This document shows, in pieces, positions 8,703 through 17,797 of a stretch of DNA of 64,000 bases. This DNA comes from Akkermansia muciniphila. Lineage in GTDB: Bacteria; Verrucomicrobiota; Verrucomicrobiia; Opitutales; UBA953. The stretch lies in NCBI GenBank assembly GCA_943331445.1, contig CALQLO010000002.1, positions 1-64,000 of the forward strand, given 5' to 3'. The position numbers were made by a program, and so were the translations under genes. The notes under the pieces are model-generated. The model worked only from the letters and a program-made list of their open reading frames with translations. It was not told the DNA's origin and did not search any database. Every line of letters begins with the position of its first letter. The first letter of the stretch is position 1.

Positions 8703-9507
8703 ATCCCTCCGCGAGCCCCTCGGTGAAGCCTTCTTCGTCCGCGCCCTAACGGCGGTGGTGATTAGCGGGATCACCTGCGCCTGCCTCGGCGCATACGTGG
8801 TCCTACGCCGGATGGCCTTCGTCAGCACGGCACTGACCCATTCCATTCTGCCCGGCGTCGTCGCAGCGATGCTCCTGGGCTTCTCTCCATATCTCGGCGC
8901 GCTCGGCGCGGCCCTGCTCACCGCCGCCGGAGCCGCCTGGCTCGCTTCACGACGCGACACCAGCGAAGACAGCGCGGTGGGCGTCATGCTCTCGGTGATG
9001 TTCGCCGCGGGCATCGCGCTCATGCAGCAAGCCAACTCTTGGCGCGATTTCGCCGGCCTCCTATTCGGCAGCGTCGTCTCCGTCGGCCCAGAAGACCTGC
9101 TCGTAATCGGCCTCACGGCGGCGGTGGTGCTCACGGGCTTGCGCTTACTGCATAAGGAACTCGAGCTCGCCTCGTTCGATGAAGAATACGCCCAGCTGCT
9201 CGGAGCGCGGCCCGGGCTCATGCGCGTGGTGCTACTCGCGCTCGTTGCGCTCGGAGCGGTCTCGTGCGTGCGCCTCGTGGGAGCCCTACTCACCACGGCA
9301 CTCTTCGTGATCCCGGCCGCGACCGGCGTACTCCTCGGTCGCACCTTGCCGCAAGTGATGGCCTGGGGCTCCGCCTGCGCCGTCGCCGGCGGCGTGGTCG
9401 GCCTTTATCTTTCCTACTATTTCCCAGCCATCCCTTCGGGCGCCGGCATCGTACTCTGCTGCGCCCTGCCCTACCTAGCGGCCCGCCTCATCGCTCCGCG
9501 GCGTTAA
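8695..9507 (+). CDS. Metal ABC transporter permease (ZnuB/ABC-3 family)
   Basis: 270 residues with 7-8 hydrophobic segments. The N-terminus RALTAVVISGITCACLGAYV and the VLRRMAFVSTALTHSILPGV stretch with its conserved His are typical of ABC-3 zinc/manganese permeases. It is the last gene of the metal importer operon. Its stop codon is immediately followed by the convergent gene ending at 9508, leaving no room for a separate terminator. Confidence 0.92.
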   Translation: MLESLREPLGEAFFVRALTAVVISGITCACLGAYVVLRRMAFVSTALTHSILPGVVAAMLLGFSPYLGALGAALLTAAGAAWLASRRDTSEDSAVGVMLSVMFAAGIALMQQANSWRDFAGLLFGSVVSVGPEDLLVIGLTAAVVLTGLRLLHKELELASFDEEYAQLLGARPGLMRVVLLALVALGAVSCVRLVGALLTTALFVIPAATGVLLGRTLPQVMAWGSACAVAGGVVGLYLSYYFPAIPSGAGIVLCCALPYLAARLIAPRR

Positions 9508-9864
9508 TCAGCAGCGCGGCGGACGAAGTGCGAGCGGCGGGCCCAGCACCTCCCGGGCGATCATCGCGCGGCGCAAGGCGCCCCGGCCGCGAAAATCAGC
9601 ACACACCTTCGCATGTGCCGGGCGAGTGACCTGCAGATTACTGGCGTCGAGGTGCGTCGCGCCAAGCACGGGCGGCACCTCCGATACAGGCTCGGGACTC
9701 GACTTCAAAGCTGGCGGGCGAGTGCGGCGGGTGCGGCGCGGGATAGCGGGCGGCGCGATCGGGGCTGCCACCGTCTCGCGCGCCTTCATCACGTACTCAA
9801 CCAACGCCTTCACGATGGTGATGACGACAAAGACCAACCCGAGCGTGCCGATGCCCGCCTTCAT
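9508..9864 (-). CDS. Small membrane protein coupled to floA
   Basis: 118 residues: one N-terminal hydrophobic segment (about 5-25) followed by a Pro/Arg-rich basic tail. Its ATG overlaps the floA stop (TAATG), so it is probably translated by coupling. I do not recognise the family. The position suggests a cytoplasmic-facing partner of the FloA membrane domain; this is only inferred. Codon use is similar to neighbours. Confidence 0.6.
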   Translation of the reverse strand: MKAGIGTLGLVFVVITIVKALVEYVMKARETVAAPIAPPAIPRRTRRTRPPALKSSPEPVSEVPPVLGATHLDASNLQVTRPAHAKVCADFRGRGALRRAMIAREVLGPPLALRPPRC

Positions 9865-10886
9865 TAAACTTTAGCGCCCGGGGAAGGATTATCGCCAGCG
9901 ATGCCCTTACGCATCTCCGTGTCGGAGCGCAGGTTCTCGAGACGCTGGAAATCCATGTAGCCCATGCGTCCAGAGCGCAGCGCATCGGCGAGCGCCTGCG
10001 GAATCTGGGCCTCGGCTTCCACGACACGGGCACGCATTTCTTCCACGCGGGCACGCATTTCCTGCTCGAGCGCGACGGCGGCCGCACGACGGATTTCGGC
10101 CTGGGCCTGGGCCATGTTCTTGTTGGCGTTGGCCTGGGCCTCCTGGAGCATCGCCCCGATGTTGTCGCCGACGTCGACGTCGGCGATATCGATGGACATG
10201 ATTTCGTAAGCGGTGTTGGCGTCGAGCCCGCGCTCCAGGACGGTCTTGGAAATGCGGTCCGGATTCTCGAGCACAACCTTGTAGCTCTCCGAGGAACCAA
10301 TGGTCGTAACGATGCCTTCGCCGACGCGGGCGATAATGGTCTCTTCCTGCGCACCGCCGACAAAGCGATCGAGATTAGTGCGCACGGTCACGCGTGCCTT
10401 CACCTTCACCTGAATGCCATCCTTGGCGACCGCATCGATGGTGGTGCGGCCGCTCGCCGGATTAGGCACATCGATAACCTTCGGGCTGACGGAGGTGAGT
10501 ACCGCCTCGAGCACAGATTTGTTCGTGCCGCGAGTGGCGATGTCGATGGCGCAGGCGCGATTCCAATCAAGGTGGAGGCCGGCTTTCTGCGCAGCAATGA
10601 GTGCTTGCACCGTCTGCACGATGTTGCCGCCGGCGAGGTAATGGGCGTCGATCTTTTCGACTTCGACAACTAAGCCGGCCTTGGTCGCGGCGATCTTAGC
10701 ATCGACGATCACCGTGTAAGGCACGCCGCGCAGGCGCATGCCAACCAGATCGAAAAGCCCGACCTCAGCCCCGGCGAGCCGGGCCCGCACCCAAACCGCA
10801 AGGAAGGAGAGCAGGAAGAGGACGAACAACAGGAGCGCACCGGCGGAAAACCAGGCGACGATGGTGAGGAGGGTATTGTCAGGCAT
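9864..10886 (-). CDS. floA: Flotillin-like protein FloA (UPF0365 family)
   Basis: 340 residues, close to the 331 of Bacillus FloA. An N-terminal hydrophobic hairpin (about 8-32) is followed by an SPFH/band-7 domain: [40 protein letters not shown] and [18 protein letters not shown] match the UPF0365 pattern. After that come EAQ-rich coiled-coil repeats ([20 protein letters not shown]). FloA organises functional membrane microdomains. It is co-directional with an NfeD-type gene 8 bases upstream, the normal pairing for this family. Confidence 0.93.
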   Translation of the reverse strand: MPDNTLLTIVAWFSAGALLLFVLFLLSFLAVWVRARLAGAEVGLFDLVGMRLRGVPYTVIVDAKIAATKAGLVVEVEKIDAHYLAGGNIVQTVQALIAAQKAGLHLDWNRACAIDIATRGTNKSVLEAVLTSVSPKVIDVPNPASGRTTIDAVAKDGIQVKVKARVTVRTNLDRFVGGAQEETIIARVGEGIVTTIGSSESYKVVLENPDRISKTVLERGLDANTAYEIMSIDIADVDVGDNIGAMLQEAQANANKNMAQAQAEIRRAAAVALEQEMRARVEEMRARVVEAEAQIPQALADALRSGRMGYMDFQRLENLRSDTEMRKGIAGDNPSPGAKV

Positions 10887-10894
10887 GGTGAAAA

Positions 10895-11464
10895 TCAGCG
10901 GGAGCGGCGGACCGTGATACGACCCGAGCCAGCCTCGGTCACGACGACGGCGGCGTCACGCTCCACAAATCCATCAGAAGAAAAAGCTTCGACGCGCGTG
11001 CCATCGACTTCGACCGTACCAGAGGGCGCGAGCACGGTGACCGCGCGGCCCGTGCGGCCCACATAAAGTGCATAACCCGCCGCGGCGGGGACCGCCGAAC
11101 CCGCATTACTGCTGGCATTAATCATGGAACGGCCGATGCCCGTGCGCGGCAAGAGCCAGCGAAAACCCACGAATTCCAACGTCAAAACAAGGATGAAAAT
11201 GCCGCTGAATACCCCGCAGGTCACGACTCCCGCGCCAGCAGAGAGGTAGATGCCCACGAACGAAACGACCGCGCCGGCAAACCCGAGGATGACGGTGGGG
11301 AGAAAGAACTCCGCACCAATCAGTACCAGGCCGGCCAGAAGAAGACCGCCCGGTAAAAGTAAGGAGACTTCGCCGGAGTTGGCGGCTAGATACAACATGA
11401 CGATGACGGTGGGTGGTCGGCCCCATTTTTCAACCTTTCCCAGAACGGAATAACTATAATCCAT
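10895..11464 (-). CDS. NfeD-like membrane protein
   Basis: 189 residues, or 167 if translation begins at the ATG at 11398, which would place the first membrane segment nearer the N-terminus. Hydrophobic stretches [39 protein letters not shown] and [16 protein letters not shown] precede a C-terminal OB-fold domain ([20 protein letters not shown], then [16 protein letters not shown]), the NfeD signature. NfeD proteins partner with flotillin/stomatin proteins, and floA follows directly. Confidence 0.87.
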   Translation of the reverse strand: MDYSYSVLGKVEKWGRPPTVIVMLYLAANSGEVSLLLPGGLLLAGLVLIGAEFFLPTVILGFAGAVVSFVGIYLSAGAGVVTCGVFSGIFILVLTLEFVGFRWLLPRTGIGRSMINASSNAGSAVPAAAGYALYVGRTGRAVTVLAPSGTVEVDGTRVEAFSSDGFVERDAAVVVTEAGSGRITVRRSR

Positions 11465-11528
11465 CCGCCCGCTTATAATCGGTCTCCAGATACTTGCAGA
11501 AACAACCGGAAGCCCCCTAGTCTACCGC

Positions 11529-12059
11529 ATGCCCAAGAAGCCCCCCGCCCCGCGCCGGACACACGTTAAAGAAGCCCACCTCGTAATGCAGGAGGCCCTC
11601 CTGCGAGCAGGCAAGACGGACGGGGTTGGTGGCGGCCAAGGGACTCAGCTCAAAGCCCACACCGATATTGCCAAGGCACTCGGTGTCTCGACTTCCATGC
11701 TCTATAAGTGGCGCGAACCATCCCACAAGGGAAGCGGGCAGCCGAATCCTCTGGAGCGCACCGCTCGCCTGATCGAGGTGACCGGCGATACCCGCATTGT
11801 CGACTGGCTGGCTCAACGCGCGGGCGGACAGTTCACCCCCAATGACCCTACCGCCCCCCCAGCTGGACTCGATCGGGCCGCGAATGCGCTAGTCCGGGAA
11901 TTCGGCCTACTGATTGCCGAAGTCGTCGATGCCACGGATGATCAAAAAATCACCCCGGATGAATCGCAATCCCTCCGCGAGAAATGGAACAGCATGCGGA
12001 AACGGGCCGAAGCCTTCGTCCGAGCCTGCGAAAAGGGTGAGTACAGCCCGAAGGGTTGA
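11529..12059 (+). CDS. CII-like helix-turn-helix regulator
   Basis: 176 residues. After a basic N-terminus, residues 40-60 (KAHTDIAKALGVSTSMLYKW) form a helix-turn-helix. The layout, with RLIEVTGDTRIVDWLAQRAG and a C-terminal helical part (REFGLLIAEVVDATDDQKIT), resembles phage CII/CP76-type regulators, which recur as chromosomal copies in this phylum. No phage genes surround it. It starts 65 bases from the divergent NfeD gene and precedes the deformylase gene by 44 bases. Target unknown. Confidence 0.7.
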   Translation: MPKKPPAPRRTHVKEAHLVMQEALLRAGKTDGVGGGQGTQLKAHTDIAKALGVSTSMLYKWREPSHKGSGQPNPLERTARLIEVTGDTRIVDWLAQRAGGQFTPNDPTAPPAGLDRAANALVREFGLLIAEVVDATDDQKITPDESQSLREKWNSMRKRAEAFVRACEKGEYSPKG

Positions 12060-12103
12060 CGCTTTTCGCTTTCCCCGCCCGAGGGAGCGAGTAACCAGAA
12101 CCC

Positions 12104-12682
12104 ATGGCTGAATTCACCATCCGTCCTTACGGCGACCCGATCCTTCGGGCGAAGGGCGAACCCGTCAGGGAATTCGGCCCGGCGTTGCGTTCGCTGGGCG
12201 AAGCTATGCTCGGTGCCATGCGTACCGCGAAAGGCATCGGCCTGGCCGCTCCGCAGGTCGGGCTCTCGTTGCAGCTGTTCGTCATGAATGTGAAAGACGA
12301 GGACTTCCAACCGGTACTCGATGGTAAACCCTGTGATCCGTCGGACATCATGCCGATGTTGTTAGCTAATGCCACGGTGACCGTACCGGCCGGCGAGCCA
12401 GACATTTATACCGAAGGATGCCTCTCCTTCCCAGGCATCACCGGCGAGGTGGAACGCGTCGAACGAGCGATTGTCCGTTACCGTGATGCCGAAGGTGCGC
12501 CGCACGTCCTCGAATGCGAAGGCTTGCTGGCACGATGCGTGCAACATGAGCACGACCATTGCCAAGGCGTGCTTTTCATCGACCGCATGTCCCGCCCGCA
12601 CCAATTACTCACGGCCGCTAAGGTGAAAAAACTCCAGCGAGCAACGCTCGCGGAGATCAAGGCCGCCCGCAAAAAAGCCTGA
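12104..12682 (+). CDS. def: Peptide deformylase
   Basis: 192 residues. All three active-site motifs are present: GIGLAAPQVGL (GxGLAAxQ), EGCLSFPGI (EGCLS, metal Cys) and QHEHDHCQGVLFIDRM (HExxH, two metal His and catalytic Glu). The enzyme removes the N-formyl group from nascent proteins. The usual Leu after the HExxH is Cys here. An insertion around residues 70-95 (between the first and second motif) is longer than in the E. coli enzyme. The stop is followed 2 bases later by the end of the convergent gene. Confidence 0.95.
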   Translation: MAEFTIRPYGDPILRAKGEPVREFGPALRSLGEAMLGAMRTAKGIGLAAPQVGLSLQLFVMNVKDEDFQPVLDGKPCDPSDIMPMLLANATVTVPAGEPDIYTEGCLSFPGITGEVERVERAIVRYRDAEGAPHVLECEGLLARCVQHEHDHCQGVLFIDRMSRPHQLLTAAKVKKLQRATLAEIKAARKKA

Positions 12683-12684
12683 GG

Positions 12685-13890
12685 TTACTTCGCGACGGGC
12701 TTCGGAGTGTCGTCGACGCGCAAGACAATCTGGCCGACCTCCACCGCCGCGGCTCCCACCGGCTTGGCGGAAACCTGGAAAATGACTTCCTTCGGATCCG
12801 GCTTGCCGGGGATGACCCGCCAGTGGGCGCGCACGCCGTCCAAGCCAGGCGTGCCGGCGCCCGTCACCACCGCAACGTAGGGGCTCGCCGAGATACCGAG
12901 TTTCGTCTGCTGAACCGCCACATGGGCGAGCAAGGCGGAGCCGAGGGCGGCGCTCTCGCGGTCAAAGGCAAAAATCCAGTCGCCCGAGGAAGCTAAGCGC
13001 GGCACGAAACTGCGCTGATCCTTCAAGGCGAAGGTCGCGGTCTTCGGTGCGGCCGAAGCATCGACCGTGACGGGAGAAGTTAGGTAGGCCTCCGAGCCGA
13101 GGATACGCATGGTGTAGGCATCGGCCAAACGAACGACGAGCAGGCCAAGCGACCCTTCGGAGGGCACGGCATAAAACTCCGCCCAGAGTACGGCCTCTTG
13201 GCGAGCGGACGTGGCCGGCTTCAAACCTTTCGAGAGAGCGGGAGCGGACTTCTCATCCGTAGCTGGGACATAAGCATAGCCTTCGGCCGGCACCTTGGTG
13301 AGGGACTTTTCGTCAGCCTTGATCCAGGCGGCGCGCAGATCGTCCGCCAGCGTGGATGTGCGCACCAGCTTTCCGTCGGCCTGCAACACGATAGCGCCGA
13401 TTAAGTGGACCTTTGAAAATCCTGCGTCGCGGGCCTGCTTCTGCAGCCGCACCGCGGCGTGACTAACGGAAACATTCCAGGCGGACTGAGGCAGCTCACT
13501 CCCAAACTCCAGCGGCTTCGTCTTCTCGGCGAGACGGGCGGCAGCCGCGGCCCGGAGGCGCGTCAGCGATGGCAAGGCCTGTTGAATCTGGACATTGCCT
13601 TCGTCGATAATCTTCTGGGCACGGGCCTTGGTCTGCTCTGGGGCCTCCGTGAGGCCGCCCACGGTCGGCGCCTTGATGGCCTTCGGGTCAGGCGGGCGAA
13701 TCATCGCCATGATGCTATTCCCTTGGCGTGCTCGGGTCTCCCCAGCCTGGGTGAGTCGCTGCGAATTAGCCCACTCGACCAACTCTGGCGGCTTCAAATA
13801 CTTGACGACCTCCACATCCGGCATGACGGGCACAGGCGGCGTTGCCTCGCCGGCGGCGAGCAAGAGAAAGGAGGCCAGGAGGGCGTGCAT
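12685..13890 (-). CDS. Exported protein of unknown function
   Basis: 401 residues with a short signal peptide (MHALLASFLLLAAGEA). The mature protein has a helical N-terminal half (SLTRLRAAAAARLAEKTKPL) and a C-terminal half rich in beta strands (HLIGAIVLQADGKLVRTSTL; SLGLLVVRLADAYTMRIL). No catalytic motif or known domain is evident. It follows the HPr gene after 5 bases on the same strand, so the two are probably co-transcribed, but the link to phosphotransfer is not obvious. Confidence 0.7.
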   Translation of the reverse strand: MHALLASFLLLAAGEATPPVPVMPDVEVVKYLKPPELVEWANSQRLTQAGETRARQGNSIMAMIRPPDPKAIKAPTVGGLTEAPEQTKARAQKIIDEGNVQIQQALPSLTRLRAAAAARLAEKTKPLEFGSELPQSAWNVSVSHAAVRLQKQARDAGFSKVHLIGAIVLQADGKLVRTSTLADDLRAAWIKADEKSLTKVPAEGYAYVPATDEKSAPALSKGLKPATSARQEAVLWAEFYAVPSEGSLGLLVVRLADAYTMRILGSEAYLTSPVTVDASAAPKTATFALKDQRSFVPRLASSGDWIFAFDRESAALGSALLAHVAVQQTKLGISASPYVAVVTGAGTPGLDGVRAHWRVIPGKPDPKEVIFQVSAKPVGAAAVEVGQIVLRVDDTPKPVAK

Positions 13891-13895
13891 GGGAA

Positions 13896-14183
13896 TCAGG
13901 ATTCGTCAAACTTACGGATGAAGAGCGCATCCATCTCATCAAGGAGAGTGGCGGCATCCTTACCCCGGACGGAGAAGCGGAGCTTCGATCCCTGACCGGC
14001 AGCGAGCATCATGAGCCCCATGATGCTTTTGCCGTTCACGGATTCCTCGTCCTTAGAAACCGTGATATCCACCTCGGGGTACCGATTGGCCAAACGGACA
14101 ATCTGGGCAGCCGGCCGGGTGTGGATACCCATACGGTTCTGAACGGTGAATTCTCGGGCCAAAGCCTCGTGGGTTTCTTCCAT
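13896..14183 (-). CDS. HPr-family phosphocarrier protein
   Basis: 95 residues from ATG at 14183, the normal HPr size; the longer frame to 14252 adds an implausible leader. Phosphorylation site His21 lies in NRMGIHTRPAAQIV and the regulatory serine in NGKSIMGLMMLAAGQGS. HPr carries phosphate from enzyme I to PTS components or acts in regulation through Ser phosphorylation. No PTS permease or enzyme I is in the window, which suggests a regulatory role as in other bacteria with incomplete PTS. Divergent from the pyruvate dehydrogenase operon. Confidence 0.9.
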   Translation of the reverse strand: MEETHEALAREFTVQNRMGIHTRPAAQIVRLANRYPEVDITVSKDEESVNGKSIMGLMMLAAGQGSKLRFSVRGKDAATLLDEMDALFIRKFDES

Positions 14184-14326
14184 GTTAAAAGGGTAGGTCC
14201 TGCGACAGGCGTAGGATAGACGAAAAGGGAGGCTGGCCGCAAGGCGGGTCAAGGCAAATTGAGCCCCCGGGAGGGGACGCTTGACCTTCCCGGCTAGACC
14301 CCTCCAATCAAACCAAACGAACTACC

Positions 14327-15433
14327 GTGGCCAAGCCCGCTGTCCTCACCCATCCGGAATCCCTGAAGCGCCCCGCCGGCCCTTCTGAGTACGCCAAAGA
14401 CCCGGTCAACGCCGCCCTGTCAAAGGCCGAGAAGATCGCCCTTTACACCAAAATGGCTCGTATCCGCCATTTTGAGCAGCGCTGCATCCGCATCTACCAG
14501 CAAGGCAAGATCGGTGGCTTCCTTCACCTCTACGTCGGCCAAGAAGCCGTCGCGGCTGGCACCATCTCCCTGCTCGGCAAAAATGACCACCTCATCACGG
14601 GATACCGCGACCATGGTCACGGCCTGATGGTCGGCATGGGCATGAACGAGTGCATGGCTGAATTAACGGGCCGGGTAACAGGCTGCTCCCAAGGCAAGGG
14701 TGGCTCGATGCACTATTTCGCCCCTGATAAGAACTATTGGGGCGGCCACGGCATCGTGGGCGGCCAAGCTCCGCTCGGCACCGGCTTAGCTTATGCAGTC
14801 AAATACATGGGCCTGAAGGGCAGTTGTCTCGTCTACATGGGCGATGGCGCCGTCAACCAAGGCGCGGTACACGAAGCCTACAACCTGGCCTCCCTGTGGG
14901 ATCTCCCGGTCATTTTCGTCGTCGAGAACAACGGCTACTCGATGGGCACCTCCCAGGAACGCTCCACCGCCCACCCCGGCTGCCTCGCCAAACGGGCCGA
15001 AGGCTACAACATGGCGTGGGATGTGATCAACGGCCACGACGTCTATGAAGTCCGCGCCAAGACCGCGATCGCCCTGAAGCGAGCCCACGAAGAATCCAAA
15101 CCCACGGTCTTGGAAATCTTCACCTACCGCTACTTCGGCCACTCGATGGCTGACCCGGACAAGACCTATCGCGATAAAGAAGAAATCAAGGAGTACCGCG
15201 AAAAGAAAGACCCGGTCCTCGCCTTCGAACAGGAACTGCTCCGCGAAAAAGTCCTGACCCCTGAACTCTCCCAGAAGATTAACGAGGAAGCGATGGCGGA
15301 GGCCGATAAGGCCGCCATCTTCGCCGATGAATCCCCCGATCCCACGGTGGCCGATATCACCAAACACATCTACTGGGAAGAAGACAACCGCGGGCCCAAG
15401 ACCACGAGTCGCGGTACCATCATCTTCGAATAA
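14327..15433 (+). CDS. pdhA: Pyruvate dehydrogenase E1 component, alpha subunit
   Basis: 368 residues from GTG. The thiamine-diphosphate motif GDGAVNQGAVHEAYNLA ending in ENN (about 172-200) and RYFGHSMADPDKTYR (phospho-loop region) are typical of E1 alpha. FEQRCIRIYQQGKIGGFLHL at the start is also conserved. Together with E1 beta it decarboxylates pyruvate and passes acetyl to lipoate. It is the first of a three-gene operon with 21-base gaps. The alternative, a branched-chain 2-oxoacid dehydrogenase, is less likely given the PdhA-like HGIVGGQAPLGTG. Confidence 0.95.
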   Translation: MAKPAVLTHPESLKRPAGPSEYAKDPVNAALSKAEKIALYTKMARIRHFEQRCIRIYQQGKIGGFLHLYVGQEAVAAGTISLLGKNDHLITGYRDHGHGLMVGMGMNECMAELTGRVTGCSQGKGGSMHYFAPDKNYWGGHGIVGGQAPLGTGLAYAVKYMGLKGSCLVYMGDGAVNQGAVHEAYNLASLWDLPVIFVVENNGYSMGTSQERSTAHPGCLAKRAEGYNMAWDVINGHDVYEVRAKTAIALKRAHEESKPTVLEIFTYRYFGHSMADPDKTYRDKEEIKEYREKKDPVLAFEQELLREKVLTPELSQKINEEAMAEADKAAIFADESPDPTVADITKHIYWEEDNRGPKTTSRGTIIFE

Positions 15434-15454
15434 TCCTCCTTCGCACATACTGTC

Positions 15455-16432
15455 ATGGCTGTCATTTCCTACCGCGAGGCGCTCCGCGCCGCGATGCGCG
15501 AAGAACTTAAGCGCGACGACAAGGTCGTCATCATGGGCGAAGAAGTCGCCCAGTTCAACGGCGCCTATAAAGTCACCGAAGGCCTCCTCAAGGAGTTTGG
15601 TCCGAAGCGCATCGTCGACACCCCGATATCCGAAGCGGGCTTCATCGGCCTGGGCATTGGCGCCTCGATGCTCGGCATCCGCCCGGTGATGGAACTGATG
15701 TTCTGGTCCTTCTCGTACGTCGCGTTCGACCAAATCGTAAACAACGCGGGCAACATCCGCTACATGTCCGGCGGACTTATCAATTGCCCGATCGTTATCC
15801 GCGGCCCCGGCAACGGTGGCACCAACGTCGGCGCGACCCACTCGCATACACCCGAGGCCATCCTCGCCTCCCACCCCGGCATCAAGGTGGTCTGCCCGGC
15901 CACCCCGTACGACGCGAAGGGCCTGCTCAAAGCCGCCATCCGCGATAACGACCCGGTGTACGTGATGGAGAACACGATTCTTTATAACGATAAGGGCGAA
16001 GTGCCGGACGAAGACTATATCGTGCCACTCGGCGTCGCCGACGTAAAGCGCGTGGGCACCGACCTCACCATCGTGGCCCACGGCCGTGCCGTCATCACGA
16101 GCCTCAAGGCCGCCGAGATCCTCGAACAGGAACACGGCGTCAGCGTCGAAGTCGTCGACCTCCGCTCGATCCGTCCGCTCGACGAAGAAACCATCCTCGC
16201 CTCCGTCCGGAAGACGCACCGCGCCCTGCTCGTCGAAGAAAATAAGCCCTTCTGTGGCGTCGACGCCCAGGTCGCTTACCTCATCCAGTCGAAGGCCTTC
16301 GACGAACTCGATGCCCCGATCCACCGCGTGTCCTCCATCGACGCTCCGCAGATTTACTGCAAGCGCATGGAAGACCAGCAGCTCCCCGACGTGAATCGCG
16401 TCGTCCGCGAAGCCCTCAAGGTCCTCGCCTAA
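15455..16432 (+). CDS. pdhB: Pyruvate dehydrogenase E1 component, beta subunit
   Basis: 325 residues, normal length. REALRAAMREELKRDDKVVI and IMGEEVAQFNGAYKVTEGL at the start, DTPISEAGFIGLGIGASMLG, and RGPGNGGTNVGATHSHTPEA are E1 beta signatures. It completes the E1 heterotetramer with the gene just upstream and is followed after 21 bases by the E2 gene. Confidence 0.96.
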   Translation: MAVISYREALRAAMREELKRDDKVVIMGEEVAQFNGAYKVTEGLLKEFGPKRIVDTPISEAGFIGLGIGASMLGIRPVMELMFWSFSYVAFDQIVNNAGNIRYMSGGLINCPIVIRGPGNGGTNVGATHSHTPEAILASHPGIKVVCPATPYDAKGLLKAAIRDNDPVYVMENTILYNDKGEVPDEDYIVPLGVADVKRVGTDLTIVAHGRAVITSLKAAEILEQEHGVSVEVVDLRSIRPLDEETILASVRKTHRALLVEENKPFCGVDAQVAYLIQSKAFDELDAPIHRVSSIDAPQIYCKRMEDQQLPDVNRVVREALKVLA

Positions 16433-16453
16433 TCCCCCACCCTCTTAAACCCG

Positions 16454-17737
16454 ATGGCTGAAATTATCGATATGCCGAAGCTCTCCGACACGATGTCGGT
16501 GGGGACTTTGGTTAAATGGAACATCAAGGAAGGCCAAGTCGTGGCCTTCGGCGATATCTTGGGCGAAATCGAAACCGATAAGGCGACGATGGAACTCTCG
16601 TGCACCGTTCCGGGCACGATCCTCAAACTGTACGCCGCCGCCGGTGCTCAGCTCCCCGTGGGCGCTCCGATCTGCGCCATCGGCAAGAAGGGCGAAGCCG
16701 CCCCCGAGCCCACCGCCGCTCCCGCGCCGAAGGCTCCGGCGAGCGCTGTCCCGGCGATTCCGGAAAAAGCCGAAGTGAGCTGCGTACCCGCCGCACCCGC
16801 TTCCTCCGGTTCAGTCGCTTCTCAATCTGACGCCTCGCGCACCAAGGCTTCGCCTTACGCCAAGCGCATGGCTGAAAAGGCCGCCCTCAATGTCGCCTCC
16901 CTCGCTGGCTCCGGTCCAGGTGGCCGCGTGGTCGGACGAGATGTCGCCGCCGCCGCTTCAGCTCCGGTTACCACTTCCCCTTCTGGTCCGCTCAATGTGG
17001 CCGTAGCTCCACCGGCGGACGGCAAAGGCATCCAGCCTGACGCCGATGTCCCCGTGGGCGGCATGCGACAGACCATCGCCCGTCGTCTCCTTGAGTCGAA
17101 GATTACCGTACCGCACTTCTACCTCGAAGTCGAAGTCGATGCCGCTCCCCTCATGGCCATGCGCGAATCGCTGAACAAGCGCCTCGCTGAAGCCGGCGGT
17201 GAAGCTGCGATTAAGCTCTCGGTGAATGACTTCATTTTGAAGGCCTCCGCGGAAGCCCTCCGCCGCGTCCCCGCGGTCAACGCCTCCTGGGCGGGCACGA
17301 GCATCCGGACCCACAGCGCAGTTCACCTCTCCTTCGGCGTCGCCCTCGAAGATGGCCTGGTCACCCCCGTCATCCGCGACGCGCACGCTAAGACGCTCAA
17401 GGATATCGCGATCGAAGCCAAGGCCCTCATCGGTAAAGCGCGCTCGAAGAAGCTCACCCCGAATGAGATGTCGGGCTCGACCTTCACGGTTACCAATCTC
17501 GGAATGTTTGGCGTCACCGGCTTCTTCGGCATCATCAACGTGCCTAACGCCGCGATTCTCTCCGTCGGCGCGACGATTAAGAAGCCCGTGGTCGACGCCT
17601 ATGACCGTCTCGTGATTGGGCATCGTATGGTGATCGGCCTTTCTGGTGATCACCGGGTGGTCGACGGCGCCAACGGCGCACAGTTCCTCCAGGCGCTCAA
17701 ACAGCTCCTCGAGGAACCCGCCTTGATGCTGATCTAA
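16454..17737 (+). CDS. pdhC: Dihydrolipoamide acetyltransferase (E2 of pyruvate dehydrogenase)
   Basis: 427 residues. A single lipoyl domain carries the lipoylated Lys43 in EIETDKATMEL. An Ala/Pro linker (about 80-135) is followed by the peripheral-subunit-binding domain (KASPYAKRMAEKAALN ... GSGPGGRVVGRDV) and the catalytic domain ending in GDHRVVDGANGAQFL with His400 and Asp404 of the HxxxDG motif. It transfers acetyl to CoA. No E3 (lipoamide dehydrogenase) gene follows; an intrinsic terminator does, so E3 must be encoded elsewhere. Confidence 0.96.
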   Translation: MAEIIDMPKLSDTMSVGTLVKWNIKEGQVVAFGDILGEIETDKATMELSCTVPGTILKLYAAAGAQLPVGAPICAIGKKGEAAPEPTAAPAPKAPASAVPAIPEKAEVSCVPAAPASSGSVASQSDASRTKASPYAKRMAEKAALNVASLAGSGPGGRVVGRDVAAAASAPVTTSPSGPLNVAVAPPADGKGIQPDADVPVGGMRQTIARRLLESKITVPHFYLEVEVDAAPLMAMRESLNKRLAEAGGEAAIKLSVNDFILKASAEALRRVPAVNASWAGTSIRTHSAVHLSFGVALEDGLVTPVIRDAHAKTLKDIAIEAKALIGKARSKKLTPNEMSGSTFTVTNLGMFGVTGFFGIINVPNAAILSVGATIKKPVVDAYDRLVIGHRMVIGLSGDHRVVDGANGAQFLQALKQLLEEPALMLI

Positions 17738-17758
17738 GCGGAACGAAAACTTCCCCGC

Positions 17759-17793
17759 AAAACCCGGGTCCGCGAGGCATCCGGGTTTTTTGT
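17759..17793 (+). terminator. Intrinsic terminator after pdhABC
   Basis: AACCCGG (17761-17767) pairs with CCGGGTT (17781-17787), followed by a T run. It closes the pyruvate dehydrogenase operon. Confidence 0.85.
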
Positions 17794-17797
17794 GCCT

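Noticed and set aside
11529-12059. Prophage remnant suggested by the CII-like regulator
   Set aside because: The flanking genes are housekeeping (NfeD/FloA, deformylase) and no other phage gene, att site or integrase is present.
14786-16324. 512-residue minus-strand frame opposite pdhA and pdhB
   Set aside because: A mirror frame caused by GC-rich codon bias; both plus-strand genes are textbook members of their families.
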